Of a DNA stretch of 64,000 nucleotides, positions 46,851 to 59,200 are shown one piece after another. The DNA comes from Lamellibrachia satsuma (taxonomy: Eukaryota > Annelida > Polychaeta > Sabellida > Siboglinidae). The translations under genes were made by a program, and so were the position numbers. The stretch spans positions 2,232,001-2,296,000 of the forward strand of contig BSQZ01000072.1 of the NCBI GenBank assembly GCA_033239005.1. Direction: 5' to 3'. The notes under the pieces are model-generated. The model saw nothing but the letters and a program-made list of their open reading frames with translations, was not told where the DNA came from and did no database searches. Within the stretch, counting starts at the first letter, position 1. Every line of letters begins with the position of its first letter.

Positions 46851-47277
46851 ATTCACAATACATACACCTAATAACGTTCCTATTTGATACGCTACACCAA
46901 TTTCAATTCCTATATCGGCCACATTTTCCTCGAAATGCCCAAGCACTGGCATCTATGTCAGAGGAACTTGCAAGTTTGATTTCCTTACCCTATTGGCCAC
47001 ATTTTTGTCAATATAGCGTCTATGTCGGAGGAATCTGCAAGTTTGATTTCCAGGTTGGCATAAAACAAGACCTCTATTTTATGCTATTTTTACCATCTGG
47101 AAGCAAATCAACAGGATCTACGACAAGTTTCCATTTGTACACAATGAATACTAGAACTAGCCTTTGCACCAAGCAAGGACGTGGCAAAGACATAAGATGA
47201 TTACACGAACACATACAGGTGACGGAATGTTACACTATATGATGGTTATGGTGATAAATAGTTCATTGAATTCTTGA

Positions 47278-50200
47278 CTATGCGTTGTGGAGGATAGCAT
47301 CATATGCCTGCTGGACGCTCGGGTAGACGTTCATGGCCCGCGACTTGAGAGACAACTACAACAAGACAAAATACAAGAAAGACTAACTTCAGAGATAAAA
47401 CACGATGGACATGACTTGAGAGACAAAAGGCAAGATGGACATGACTTCAGAGATAAGACAAAATACAAGATAGACATAACTTGAGTGGCAACAAGACAAA
47501 AGGGACATGACTTGAGTGGCAACAGTACAAATACAAAACGGACATGACTTGAGTGGCAACTGTACAAAATACAAGATGGACATGACTTGAGTGGAAACAG
47601 TACAAAATACAAGATGGACATTACTTCAGTGGCAACAGTACAAAATACAAGATGGACATGACTTGAGTCACAAAAAGGCTGATGGACACCTTCCATTAAA
47701 GAATATTTCTGTTTGTTCCAAAATCAGAAACTAGTTTCCAACATGTTTTCACAAATTATTTGTCTCTGGGAAAGAAGTTACAGGAATTAATGTTCATTAC
47801 GCTAGATTGGATGGATGTTACACACGACTGCATCGTAACATTCAACACCTAGACACACACAACAGGGAATTATACTTGGAAACACCAAAGATCTTGGCCA
47901 AATCAGACGGAGACGAGTCGAATTTGCAAGTTTGAGACATAAAGAATTGGTGAGAAAGTTGGTGAATCAACTAGTCCGTGTGAAGAATGGAACTGCTTTG
48001 ACAGAAACAGTAAATGACATTAGTGGGAGAGATTTAGTCTACCCACCATGAAGTTTGTGTTTCCTGGCTGTATCTTTAGCTCTGCCAGCACCCAGATGGC
48101 GTTAGTGAGCTTCATTGACTGGTACAACATGTCCTGGCCCTCGACATTGCGTTTGGCGATTGTGAACACGTTGTTATTCCTCAGTTTCTGCGACACCGTA
48201 TCTACAACAGAAACAACATGCTAGCAACTCCAGCTGTGCGTGGTACCATTTTCCGTGTATAATGCACAACCTGACCTTTTGCTCAAATATAGCCACAGTA
48301 TAATCAATGTATAATATGCACCCCAACCTTTTAGCATCAACCCCTGTTTCTGACAGGTTGGTTGTAGTGCAGTCCAGAATTGTCCAGAGGCATTCTGTCA
48401 CAGAATTGTAAACCTGTGACTTACAATAATGTCTGACCGTGCTTTTGGAAGTGTTTGCCTTATTGGCTGTAACTGTTGCAACGCAGAGACAACCTCACAA
48501 GATTTACGTAACTAAATTGCAAATTATCTTGGATTTAATGCAGCTGGTGGTGTGTGGAAAGCAGACGAACGACTGCAAGTTTAATGCAGCTTTGCAATAC
48601 AACTAAATTCTGAAAAACAATTTGCAATGAATCCTGAGAAACGATAAAACATGCAATTGGCTGGCCATGGATGCCATACCTCCGCTGTGCTGGACATCCT
48701 TGATCTCGTACTGAACCTCATTCTGAGCCGGGATGTCCTTCCACGTCGCCAGGAACACTCGCTTCTCCATCTCCCCGTCCTCCATAAGCAGTATGTGGAT
48801 GGGCACCACACAGCTGAAGTAGAACACGTCTATGTTGTTCTTCACTGCCACCTACAGACATAGAAATAATGTGTTTACAAGCAGACACAGACACACTGTC
48901 AACACAGCTAAAGTAGAACACGTCTACGTTGTTCTTCACTGCCACCTACAGACATAGAAATAATGTGTTTACACGCAGACACAGACACACTGTCAACACA
49001 GCTGAAGTAGAAAACGTCTACGTTGTTCTTCACTGCCACCTACAGACATAGAAATAATGTGTTTACACGCAGACACAGACACACTGTCAACACAGCTGAA
49101 GTACAACACGTCTATGTTGTTCTTCACTGACACCTACAGACACGGAAATAATGTGTTTACACGCAGACACAGACACACTGTCAACACAGCTGAAGCAGGA
49201 CACGTCAATGATGTTCTTCACTGCCACCTACAGACACGGAAATAATGTGTTTACACGCAGACACAGACACACTGTCAACACAGCTGAAGCAGAACGCGTT
49301 TATGTTGTTCTTCACTGCCACCTACAGACACGGAAATAATGTGTTTACATGCAGACACAGACACACTGTCAACACAGTTGAAGCAGAACACGTCTATGTT
49401 GTTCTTCACTGCCACCTACAGACACGGAAATAATGTGTTTACACACAGACACACTGTCAACACAGCTGAAGCAGGACACGTCAACGTTGTTCTTCACTGC
49501 CACCTACAGACACGGAAATAATGTGTTTACACGCAAACACAGACACACTGTCAACACAGCTGAAGCAGAACACGTCTATGTTGTTCTTCACTGCCACCTA
49601 CAGACACGGAAATAATGTGTTTACACGCAGACACAGACCCACTGTCAACACAGCTGAAGCAGAACACGTCTATGTTGTTCTTCACTGCCACCTACAGACA
49701 CGGAAATAATGTGTTTACACGCAGACACAGACACACTGTCAACACAGCTGAAGCAGGACACGTCAATGTTGTTCTTCACTGCCACCTACAGACACGGAAA
49801 TAATGTGTTTACATGCAGACACAGACACACTGTCGACACAGCTGAAGCAGGACATGTCAATGTTGTTCTTCACTGCCACCTACAGACAACCATATACAAA
49901 CACACACTGTTAACAGTGTCACTGGTTGAGGCTAAGGAAGCCTCATGCAAAATTCAGGGAACTGCTGGGTCATGCCTGGTGCTCTTAGAATAGTTGAACA
50001 ACCATCAGGGCAATAGCCAGTTGGGGTTTCCCAATTAAGAAACATAAACTGACATGAGACAGTGCTTCTGCAAGCAAATAACTGCAAGGCAAAATGCCAA
50101 AAGAGAGCAGTATGATGTATCCTCGAAGATCTAAGTTGTAGAAAAAATAATAGAAAATGTATTTAAATGCGTAAGTGCATTCAAATACATTTTCTGTTAC

Positions 50201-53200
50201 TGTAAGAAGTTTATGAAGTGTTTAGACAATGCAGTTGGTTTACATGGTATGTCATGGTAAACTCTGTTTATTTTGCTGATGTGGGAACACTTTCCTAGGT
50301 CCTCATGATAACATAGGAGTGTAGTCCGTGGCGCAGACAATGTCATGAAGATTTATGACGGCAAAGTTACAAACTTACCAACAGTTTTAGAAAGAATAAA
50401 AAACAAATCTATAATAGGGAAATCCACACCTACGAACACAAACAGAAAACGATATTTCGTGACAAAATGCTTACCTGTAAATTTGTAAGTGGCTCCATCT
50501 TCTGGACTGGTCCGTTGGTGGCGAGAGGAAGCGCCACGTTGATGGACTGGTTGGGCAGCAGTGGAGCAGGCACATTGAGTGGTTGCGAGGGCAGCAGTCC
50601 AAAGCTACAACACCAAACACTGTCCAGTCAACCAACCTTAAACTCTGATAACTGTTACCCTAACCTCATGTTATATACTATATCCTCACCACACAAATGT
50701 GTCTTAATGAACCATAATTTTTTAATACAACTTGACCATTGTCTGTTTATAAAGACCAGCTTTATCGTTCAGTACATTCATGAATGGCTGTCGACATTCA
50801 CATCATGTGATGTCTTGACTGGTTTGAAGGATTTTACAAGTAGCCCAGATCCCACCTATCCTGTACCCTAAAGGCCCAGGTTGTCTTCCCTTCCAGTCCA
50901 CCTGGACGTCTCACCTGTTTTTGTTGAGTTGGATGGCGAAGCCTGACATGGCTTGCATGGCGTGGTTAGTGAGACTGAGCTCTATCACAACAGTGGAGTT
51001 CTTGCGGGAGAACGTGCCAGAGATCTCTAGACCCTTGCCCTTGGCTGCCATCAGCCACACCTGCAACCAACACACCACATTTCAATGGTACACTATCACT
51101 CCTTCTAACTCAGAATTGTTATAATCATCAAAAGAACTTTTATCGTTAGAACAGATTGCTACAAGTGTTAATAGCCTGATGCTATGGTATATAGAGACGG
51201 ACCTCAGTTGCCCTATTTTGATAAATTTTGGCCCAGTAGAAAATAATTTAATATTGTTCTGATGATTTTGAAACTAAACACAATTGTACAAATGAGCCGG
51301 CGTGTCGTAGTGGATACTAGATAGGTTTGTTTTTTGTGAAATTATTCCAAAACGTGAAACATAGAATTGTGGAAGCAGTTTTAACAGGAAATAACATCAC
51401 CTCTTGTGGTGGAACGTATGAGAGAGGTTGTGTCAAGCCAAAGATGTCCCCCAGTCCTGCGACGGTGCTTGTCCCTCCAAGGTTGTCTGGGGCGCCAGAC
51501 TGTGCTGGACCGGCCAGCTGAAACACACTCATCATGAGTCTATGAACTACATACTAGTGACACAACATGACACATGGGGTGTCTATGAACTACACACTAG
51601 TGATCTGTGACACAATAGAGTTCACACACAGTTCTGTATACTCTGTACATTCTGCATATTTTTATATTTGTATGTGCAGCCAACTATATATAATAATGTA
51701 TGCATGTATGAACAGACACACGCATTCACACAATATGTAGTCAACATTCACCAATTACTCTGACTGGCTGGCATATTGTAAATACATACATAAAATCTCT
51801 GACAGGCGAGATTCTCATTGACTGCCACAAACCAGGAAGAGCTTTACTCCACAGAAACTGCTGTCACACATACAGCTCCGGAATGGTGTCAGGAGACAGC
51901 CAGTCACGGGGAAGCTCGACGGCCAACCCACTGTGGAAGAGTTCAGTAAGGCCATTGACTCTACAGCCTCAAGACATGTGTGATGCCAACATTGTCACCC
52001 TTTAAAAGAATGAAGTAGATTGTGTTGTGTTCAACAGACTGCAGAAATTGGCAATGCGTTGTCTACCGAGAATCACAATACGGCTATATAGCAGGAAGAT
52101 CCCCTTAAGCATGTTATTCTGGCTGCAACACTTTAAAGAAAAATATAGGGAACAGAGAAGACCACCACTATACATCGCGTTAGTCAGTCAGTAGTAATAG
52201 AATCGAGAAGATCGGATGTGCGCCAAAGCTGCTGAGCATGGTTACCTCATTCCATGAAGACACGCATGGCACAGTGCAGTACGATGGATCATCATCGAAG
52301 GCCCAATTCGCAATGCTGTGAAATAGGGTTGCGTCCTTGCACCAATCCTCCTCTACGATAGCATGGACAACATATGTGAAACAGGAAAAACACCTCAACA
52401 GTTTCCATATCTGATGCCTCAGACGAGTACCTGGCATCACCTGGCAGGAACACACACCAAACAAGGAAGTCCTTGAGTGTGCAAACATCCCAACATGTTC
52501 GCCCTGCTAAGTCAGCGACGTCTGTGTTGGCTTGGCCAGGTCTGTCGATGGATGTATTCCAAAGGACGTTCTCTATGGTGAGCGGTTATGGGATGCTTGC
52601 AAACAATATATAACAAATCTGCTCAGATTAGCATTGAGTCATAGGAATCTGCTGCAGCAGACTGTAACAACTGGCGACAGGCTGTGCGGACTGGTATGAG
52701 GAAGGCAGAAGAAAGAAGACACGAACTGTAGATGGAGAAGAGAGCGTCCGAGAGAAAGGCCACAGGCCAAAGGCTACATCTAACTCTATACATCTGTACC
52801 ATCTGTAGTGCAGACTGCAACTCAAAAATCAGACTTTTTAGTCACAGCAGATGTTGTGCGAAACACTGATGTCACCTACGGCGCAACTCCATTATCGGCC
52901 CCAATGACTGATACTTACCGGGTAATAATTGCTACAAATGACTAACAAAAAGGTTTATAAAAATATTTCTATACAAACTACTAGTAGTAAAACATAACAC
53001 AATGCACACTACACTGCTCCTACCTACCAGATTTTCAAGTCCGTCCCCAAATGGATCCATGACTGGGGCATTCTGAGTAGCCTGAGCCATCACTGGTTGC
53101 TGCTGTTGAATGAGTGGTGGGCCAAGATCAAGGTTCAACAGGTCACCAGTGAGCGAGTCGACCCCAGGAATGACGGTAGGTTGAGGCATGGGAACGGCAT

Positions 53201-56200
53201 CCGTTGCAGCAAGGACCTCTGATGCGGGAAGATCCTCTTGGGTATCAGCCCTGAGCAAGTGGGGCGCTTCATTTTAATTCCAGGTCTACATTTGGACATT
53301 AGTTCGCAATTTTTTCCGATATACCATTTTTCCCGCCAAAATTCAAGTTTTAAGAAATAGGGCTACTAACATAGCTCATCAAGTACCATCTTAATTACTT
53401 TGTAATTTGAAAATGTTAGCCAGGTATAGCCATAGTGAATGAATATCATTGGTGAAGAGTTTAATAAACAATTAATGTATATTTTAAATGTTAAATAATT
53501 TAACTTTGTGAGATATTACAAAAGTTCACAGAGGGACACAATAAGTGATTGTACGCATTAATATGCTCTGCCAAACTGAATCACAATATATCTCTTAGTA
53601 AGTCAACGTTTACTGAAACCTTTCTTGATATCAAAAAGTACTTATTTAATTTGTTGTGTTGACAAATGCTGGGTTGACAGTCATCACATGGATATAAACA
53701 TCTGAGAAAATGCCTGCATTTGAAACGAATGACCTCAAAGACGGGTTAGCAGGTACTCACGAGGCACCGCGAGGAGGGAGAGCCTTCCTAAGAGGCTGTG
53801 AACCGTGGCCCTCCACGAAGGCATTGGGGGGTTTGTGGTAGATCGAGGCAAGTGTAGAGATGTGGCAGATGAGTTCGTCCAGGAGGGTGGGTTCGATGAG
53901 GTCCGTCTCCTCAGAGATGAGGGGTTTCTCAGCCAGGACTACCTCCTTTGCCGCCGCCGGGTCTGTCGACAACAACCGCCAGTAGATGTAGCCACGGTCT
54001 CGGAGGTCCGGGTTGTCACTGTCCTACGAGAGAGCAATGCAAAGCATTCAAATCTCTACCGCGCCTCGACAACATTAGGTTGCTCAGAGGGCATTAACCT
54101 TTGCCCCCGGCAGATCTGTTCACGCAAAGCAAACATCATTTCAACTTTTAATTGACACATTCAGCCACGCTGTAATTGCTGCTCAAAAGCTGTTCATTCT
54201 TATAATTCCATCAGTAGAATCCCATCACTGTCTATTGCCATTTGCCAGGTACTCGTTTATACAGATGCAAAGTGGGGTGAAAAAACAGGCCCAAGTTTTT
54301 AAACATCCACAAGTAGACTCGAATCCCATTGAAAGCTCAACCGCAGAGCTACGACTGTGCTGCACACACTCTTGCATTACTACCAGTGTGGTCACACAAG
54401 GTAACTGACTGGTCATGAACTTATAAGGAGTTTTCACAATAGGTTGGCCATAGAAGCATCTGCTACATGTTGTGTGAATGGCAAAATTGAGACATGTTGG
54501 TTATAATTCTGATGGGCTGGATTCTGACACATCGACAAGACAATGACACATGTAATTTTACAGTATCTTTGGCAGTTTCCACTTGACACGTTGCTGGCAA
54601 ATTAATAAAAATATAACTTCTACAACGCCTAAAACCTTCGGGGACCCGAGCACAGAGGCGCAGTAAACCAGAGTCATTAAGCACGATATTGAACAAGGAT
54701 GTGTGGAAGTGGTTACAAGAGTGATTTAATCAGACACCGGGTGACACACCTGGGTGGCGAGACTGAGAACCTGCTGCACCAACTCCTGAGTGTCTGTAGG
54801 ACACTTGAGGAACAACTTGACAATGGCCGTCAACAACTGGAGCTGCACCTACAAACACACAGTACGCTTAGTGAGAATCTTATCTGTGTACTTTTATTAT
54901 CATGCACATAATCATGTACGAGCACACATGCATGCAAGCATTCAGTAAGAATCCTACATGTGTATTTATATTCAGCAAGCACCATGAATGCATGCACACA
55001 TGCACACACGCATGCACAGATGGACTCCTACCTGTGTGTTTTCGTCCTGGAAGCCGTCCAGGAAACTCTCCAGCAACTCATCAGCATTGTCAATCCTCTC
55101 CGCATACTCACCAATGATCCAGATCATTGAGGCCCTGCAACATGTAACTGACATATTGATCCAAATCACTGAGGCCCTGCAGTATGTAACTTACATAATA
55201 GGAGAGATGATTCTGATGATGCTGATTATGGGGTCATACTTCTCAACAATCAACAAACAGTTACAATAAATCAGAAACTACCAATGGTATTGTCATTGAG
55301 ATTTTGTTATTAATATAAGTTTTTTTTAACATGGACAGTTATTTATTTACCAATAAATCTACTGTTTTTGCAAATAGTTTAGCAGCAATCATACAAAATA
55401 GTCGCATAAGCATCAGCACAATTTACCTATCTGCTGTCTAGAAATGATATTATGAACTCCTTAGGTGTGTGTGGGGAAGTAATTTCTTGGTACTAAATAT
55501 AACTACAACTGTGGCTGTCTAGCACAATCAAACAGGCCAGTATGGATGACGTCAAACCAGAACCACCACATCTCACTTGGTGACTGCCTATCTGGACTGA
55601 GAGAGAGAGTGGGAGAGAGAGGAGTGAGAGAGAGGGGTGGGAAAGAGAGGGGTGAGAGAGAGGGTGGGAAAGAGGGGTGGTAGAGAGGGGGTGGGAGAGA
55701 GAACAGTGAGGATCAAGACATCAGAAACAAGAACCTTGTCCTGGACCCTACAACGGAACCTCCGAGATCTGACATGCATCGAGGCCAGTGGACCACCATC
55801 AATTGCATCAGAACTATACATGGACGATACATCTGATGTACAAATGGAGCTTCAGAAAATAAATCAAGATGTGAATGCGGTCACGACCAGTAAACTGTTG
55901 ACCACACCATCAACCACTGCTGCATGTTCATCAACCACTGCTGTATGTTCATCAACCACTGCTCTATGTTCATCAACCACTGCTCTATGTTCGCCAACAA
56001 CCTCAAAACACAACTGTGAAACTTTGGTTTATTCATGTTTCAGACAACCACTGACCTGGCCTCTGGTTCGTCCAGCGTGTCGAGGTTCTCACACAGGGTA
56101 GAGATGATGCTTTCATACTTGTTGGGATACTTGCGGAAAATGTCCTACAACAAACACAACTCATAAACTCACAGCAATAAAAGTCTTAAGTCAAATATTT

Positions 56201-59200
56201 GTCTTCCTTTATGCTAGGCGTTGCTAAACTTTTGTTGCAAATCATGTGTTTGTAGGACTAGCAACGATCTTGGTCAGCACACATTCCACGACTATCGGAC
56301 ATGTCACTACACATTGCACAACAAAAGTTCCCACAACTCGTGTGTGCAATGCCACATTCATAGTTATTTTATTTGGCTTGAACACAACACGCACTAAGTG
56401 ATGTTTTCTGTATGTTGCCATAACCAAGTTTGTGAGCAAGAGTACACTGCTTGATTCAGCGAGATGTGACATCATAGACCGGAGCACATTACGCAACATT
56501 TACTGCCACGATACAATTATCAAATCAGTTGCGTCAGTCAAATCAACACGCGACTTGAGTTTTGTTGAGTTGCGGACCAACGTACATTGCATGATTGTTC
56601 CATTTAAAATCTAATACACACAACTTGCAACAAAAGCTTAGCAATGTATACCTAGCATTTTGAATCAACTACAGTGACACTCTGGTTCATGCAGCAAGAC
56701 AAACCATGAGTGAACATGTGCTAGACATGGGGCAAAGAACAGGAATGGTTTCACTTTGCTGACAACAATGGTCTCACCTTGATGACGACGATGGCCTCTT
56801 GCACTACGTAGTTGACCTTGGTCTGAATGAGGTCAAGGAGGGTGCTGACACACCGCTCCGCTGCTTGCTCCACCTTGATGGCACAGCGGCCGATCGCACG
56901 CACCGACTTGCGCACAAAGTCGACGTCCACCTCCGTCGCATACCTACCACACAGAGCCATTGTAACATGAACTAGCACTTCCATATACCAACCGTGCTAC
57001 TACGATCAAACATATCATTAGAAATACTCCAGAGTCAGATTAAACCCAATATACATAAAAAGTATTAAGATATATTTTTAATTAAATAGATTACTTTAAA
57101 AAGAATCAAGAACATTCAATTTGATTTCTGAGCACAATCTGACAATAGCTTATGTTTTAATAAAAATAGGCTATATCACATCTTATCAAGATATTATATA
57201 TAATTGTAGGGTAGATTAGATATCAGAAAGTATTCATTCTCATGATAAACGAATGGAACAAATTATCTACTCATTATGTAAATGCTAGCAAAATGAATGT
57301 TTATAAAAAAAATTTGTTTTACAAATATCTCAGAAGGGCGGGTTACACATAGATGCATAATTGTTGGACTCTCGATAAGTGAAAGGCAATCTTGTTAAAT
57401 CTTGTAAAATAATACTACAACACATCCGAGCACCATGTCTGTATCTTACACCGCCGCTCGATGAACAGCGACTGAATGAGACTTATTATTGGTTGTCATG
57501 GTGATTTACATACTCCTTGAGTTCCGCAAGTACTTGGGCGATGTTGCTCTGGTTCGTCAGACGGATCAAGATCTCTAGTTTCTCCAGTTTCACATAAATG
57601 GGGTCATTGTACTTGACAAAGAACACCTTCATCTCGTGTTTCAGAATGTCGGGTCTGTAACATAACACAGCATAACATAACATTAACATAACATTAAAGT
57701 AGCTGAGGCGGCTATTATATGCTTGTCTTGAATTGAGTAGTTTTAGTAGAAGTTTTTAAGATAAATTAAGCATTTCTGATGTAGCAGTCACATGAACACA
57801 AGTACGGAATCTTACAATTACAAAGATGCCCAAAGATGTTATTGTTATTAATTCTACAGAACTAAGGATTATCACTGCAACAATTTGTGTATTGTTATGG
57901 GGAAAGAATGTTTTCCTGAGGAGAGTCTTTGAGCTTCAGTGTTTCTAGCATTTGCAGCCACAGTGCTAATTAAGCAGGGTCAGAGTCTTTTAAATAGGAC
58001 TAATTTTTCCTGCAATCTGAACAATGCATTTATCAAAGCATTTTTAGCAATGAAGTCATTGTTATTGCACATTGCGAACAAAGAAGTTATAAAAGTTACC
58101 TCTTCTGCACTATGAGGTTGATGTTGCGCAGGGCGACGTATTGTATCTCGGACTCGGCAGACAGGAGGGTGACGAGGGGTGGGGCAAGCTTCTTCACTTG
58201 CATCATCACAAAGTCTGAGTCTGGCTCCATCATCTCTATGAGCTTCATGGCAACCTAGGGCAGACAGATGGTGCGTTTCAGTGCACTCGTGTTTACCAGT
58301 TCACTATATGTAAATAGAGTTCACGACCCCGGTGAACTCTAATTACCAGTGAAGAACTAAAAATGTTTAAAAGGAAGTCCAATTGGCGACTCATAATTAC
58401 GAGTTGACCGGGGTTCGTGACCTTCATTTACATGTCATGAATTCGTATTCAAGGGAAGTACGAGTGCATTTGAATGCAGCAAGAAACCACTACCCCCAGT
58501 AGTCACTTGGGTGAAAGCGGGGTCAGGGATGGTGTCACATCAAATATTATATATTGGGTGAGGATTACACTATGAATGTTCACACCCTCCACAAAATTTT
58601 CCCATCCCCCAATTAATGTTGTGCTCTTAGTGGACTTTATAAAAATAAAATTTCTGGATCACATGGTAGTTGTATGCATTTGAGTTATATGCTTGAAAAC
58701 TTCAGAGAATGACCTGAGGTTAATTACCATTTCATCACTGACAATCAACAACAGAGATCCTTAGACACACATTAGCAGATGGCTGTAACATAATATCCAG
58801 GCCTAGGGAGATTATATTCATGAGGAAATCAGTTTCTGAGGAGAGCCTTTGGGGGAGAACCATAGGGAGGTGAAATGATAGAGAGGCAACAGGAAGGGCA
58901 GAGGAAAGAGCCTTAGAGGGCAGCATACAACAGTGTACAACAGTGCCCTGTGTAGACAGATATGGAAAATACTGCAGAGTATACAACCAAGAAACACGTA
59001 CCTTGACGGCCGAGAGCACGACCGCAGAGTTGGCATGTGACAATCGGGGTGACACTCGCTCACAGATGCTGCAAGCAAATATGACACATATTGACATTAG
59101 GGACAACTGACACACAGTTGGTACTTGGAAGTACTCCAACATCAAGAGAAGGATTTACCCAGTGAAAGGTGCTGTCGTCATCGCTCTTGGGTCATTCTGC

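Larger units (their letters stand above)
40221..47287 (+). repeat. Tandem segmental duplication, copy B (7.1 kb)
   Basis: Second, outer copy. Compared with copy A it has an expanded and irregular intron 14 minisatellite (42765-43600), lacks about 65 bases near 45030 that are present at 37907-37972 in copy A, and has a few extra bases near 46920-47060. Its right end is continuous with the intact last exon of beta-adaptin, so this copy carries the original right flank while copy A carries the original left flank. Confidence 0.95.

Noticed and set aside
49057..49993. Overlapping 60-94 codon frames on the + strand
   Set aside because: Antisense frames of the 94-bp array.
53805..54155. 116-codon + strand frame
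   Set aside because: Antisense shadow of a large beta-adaptin exon (54023-53761).
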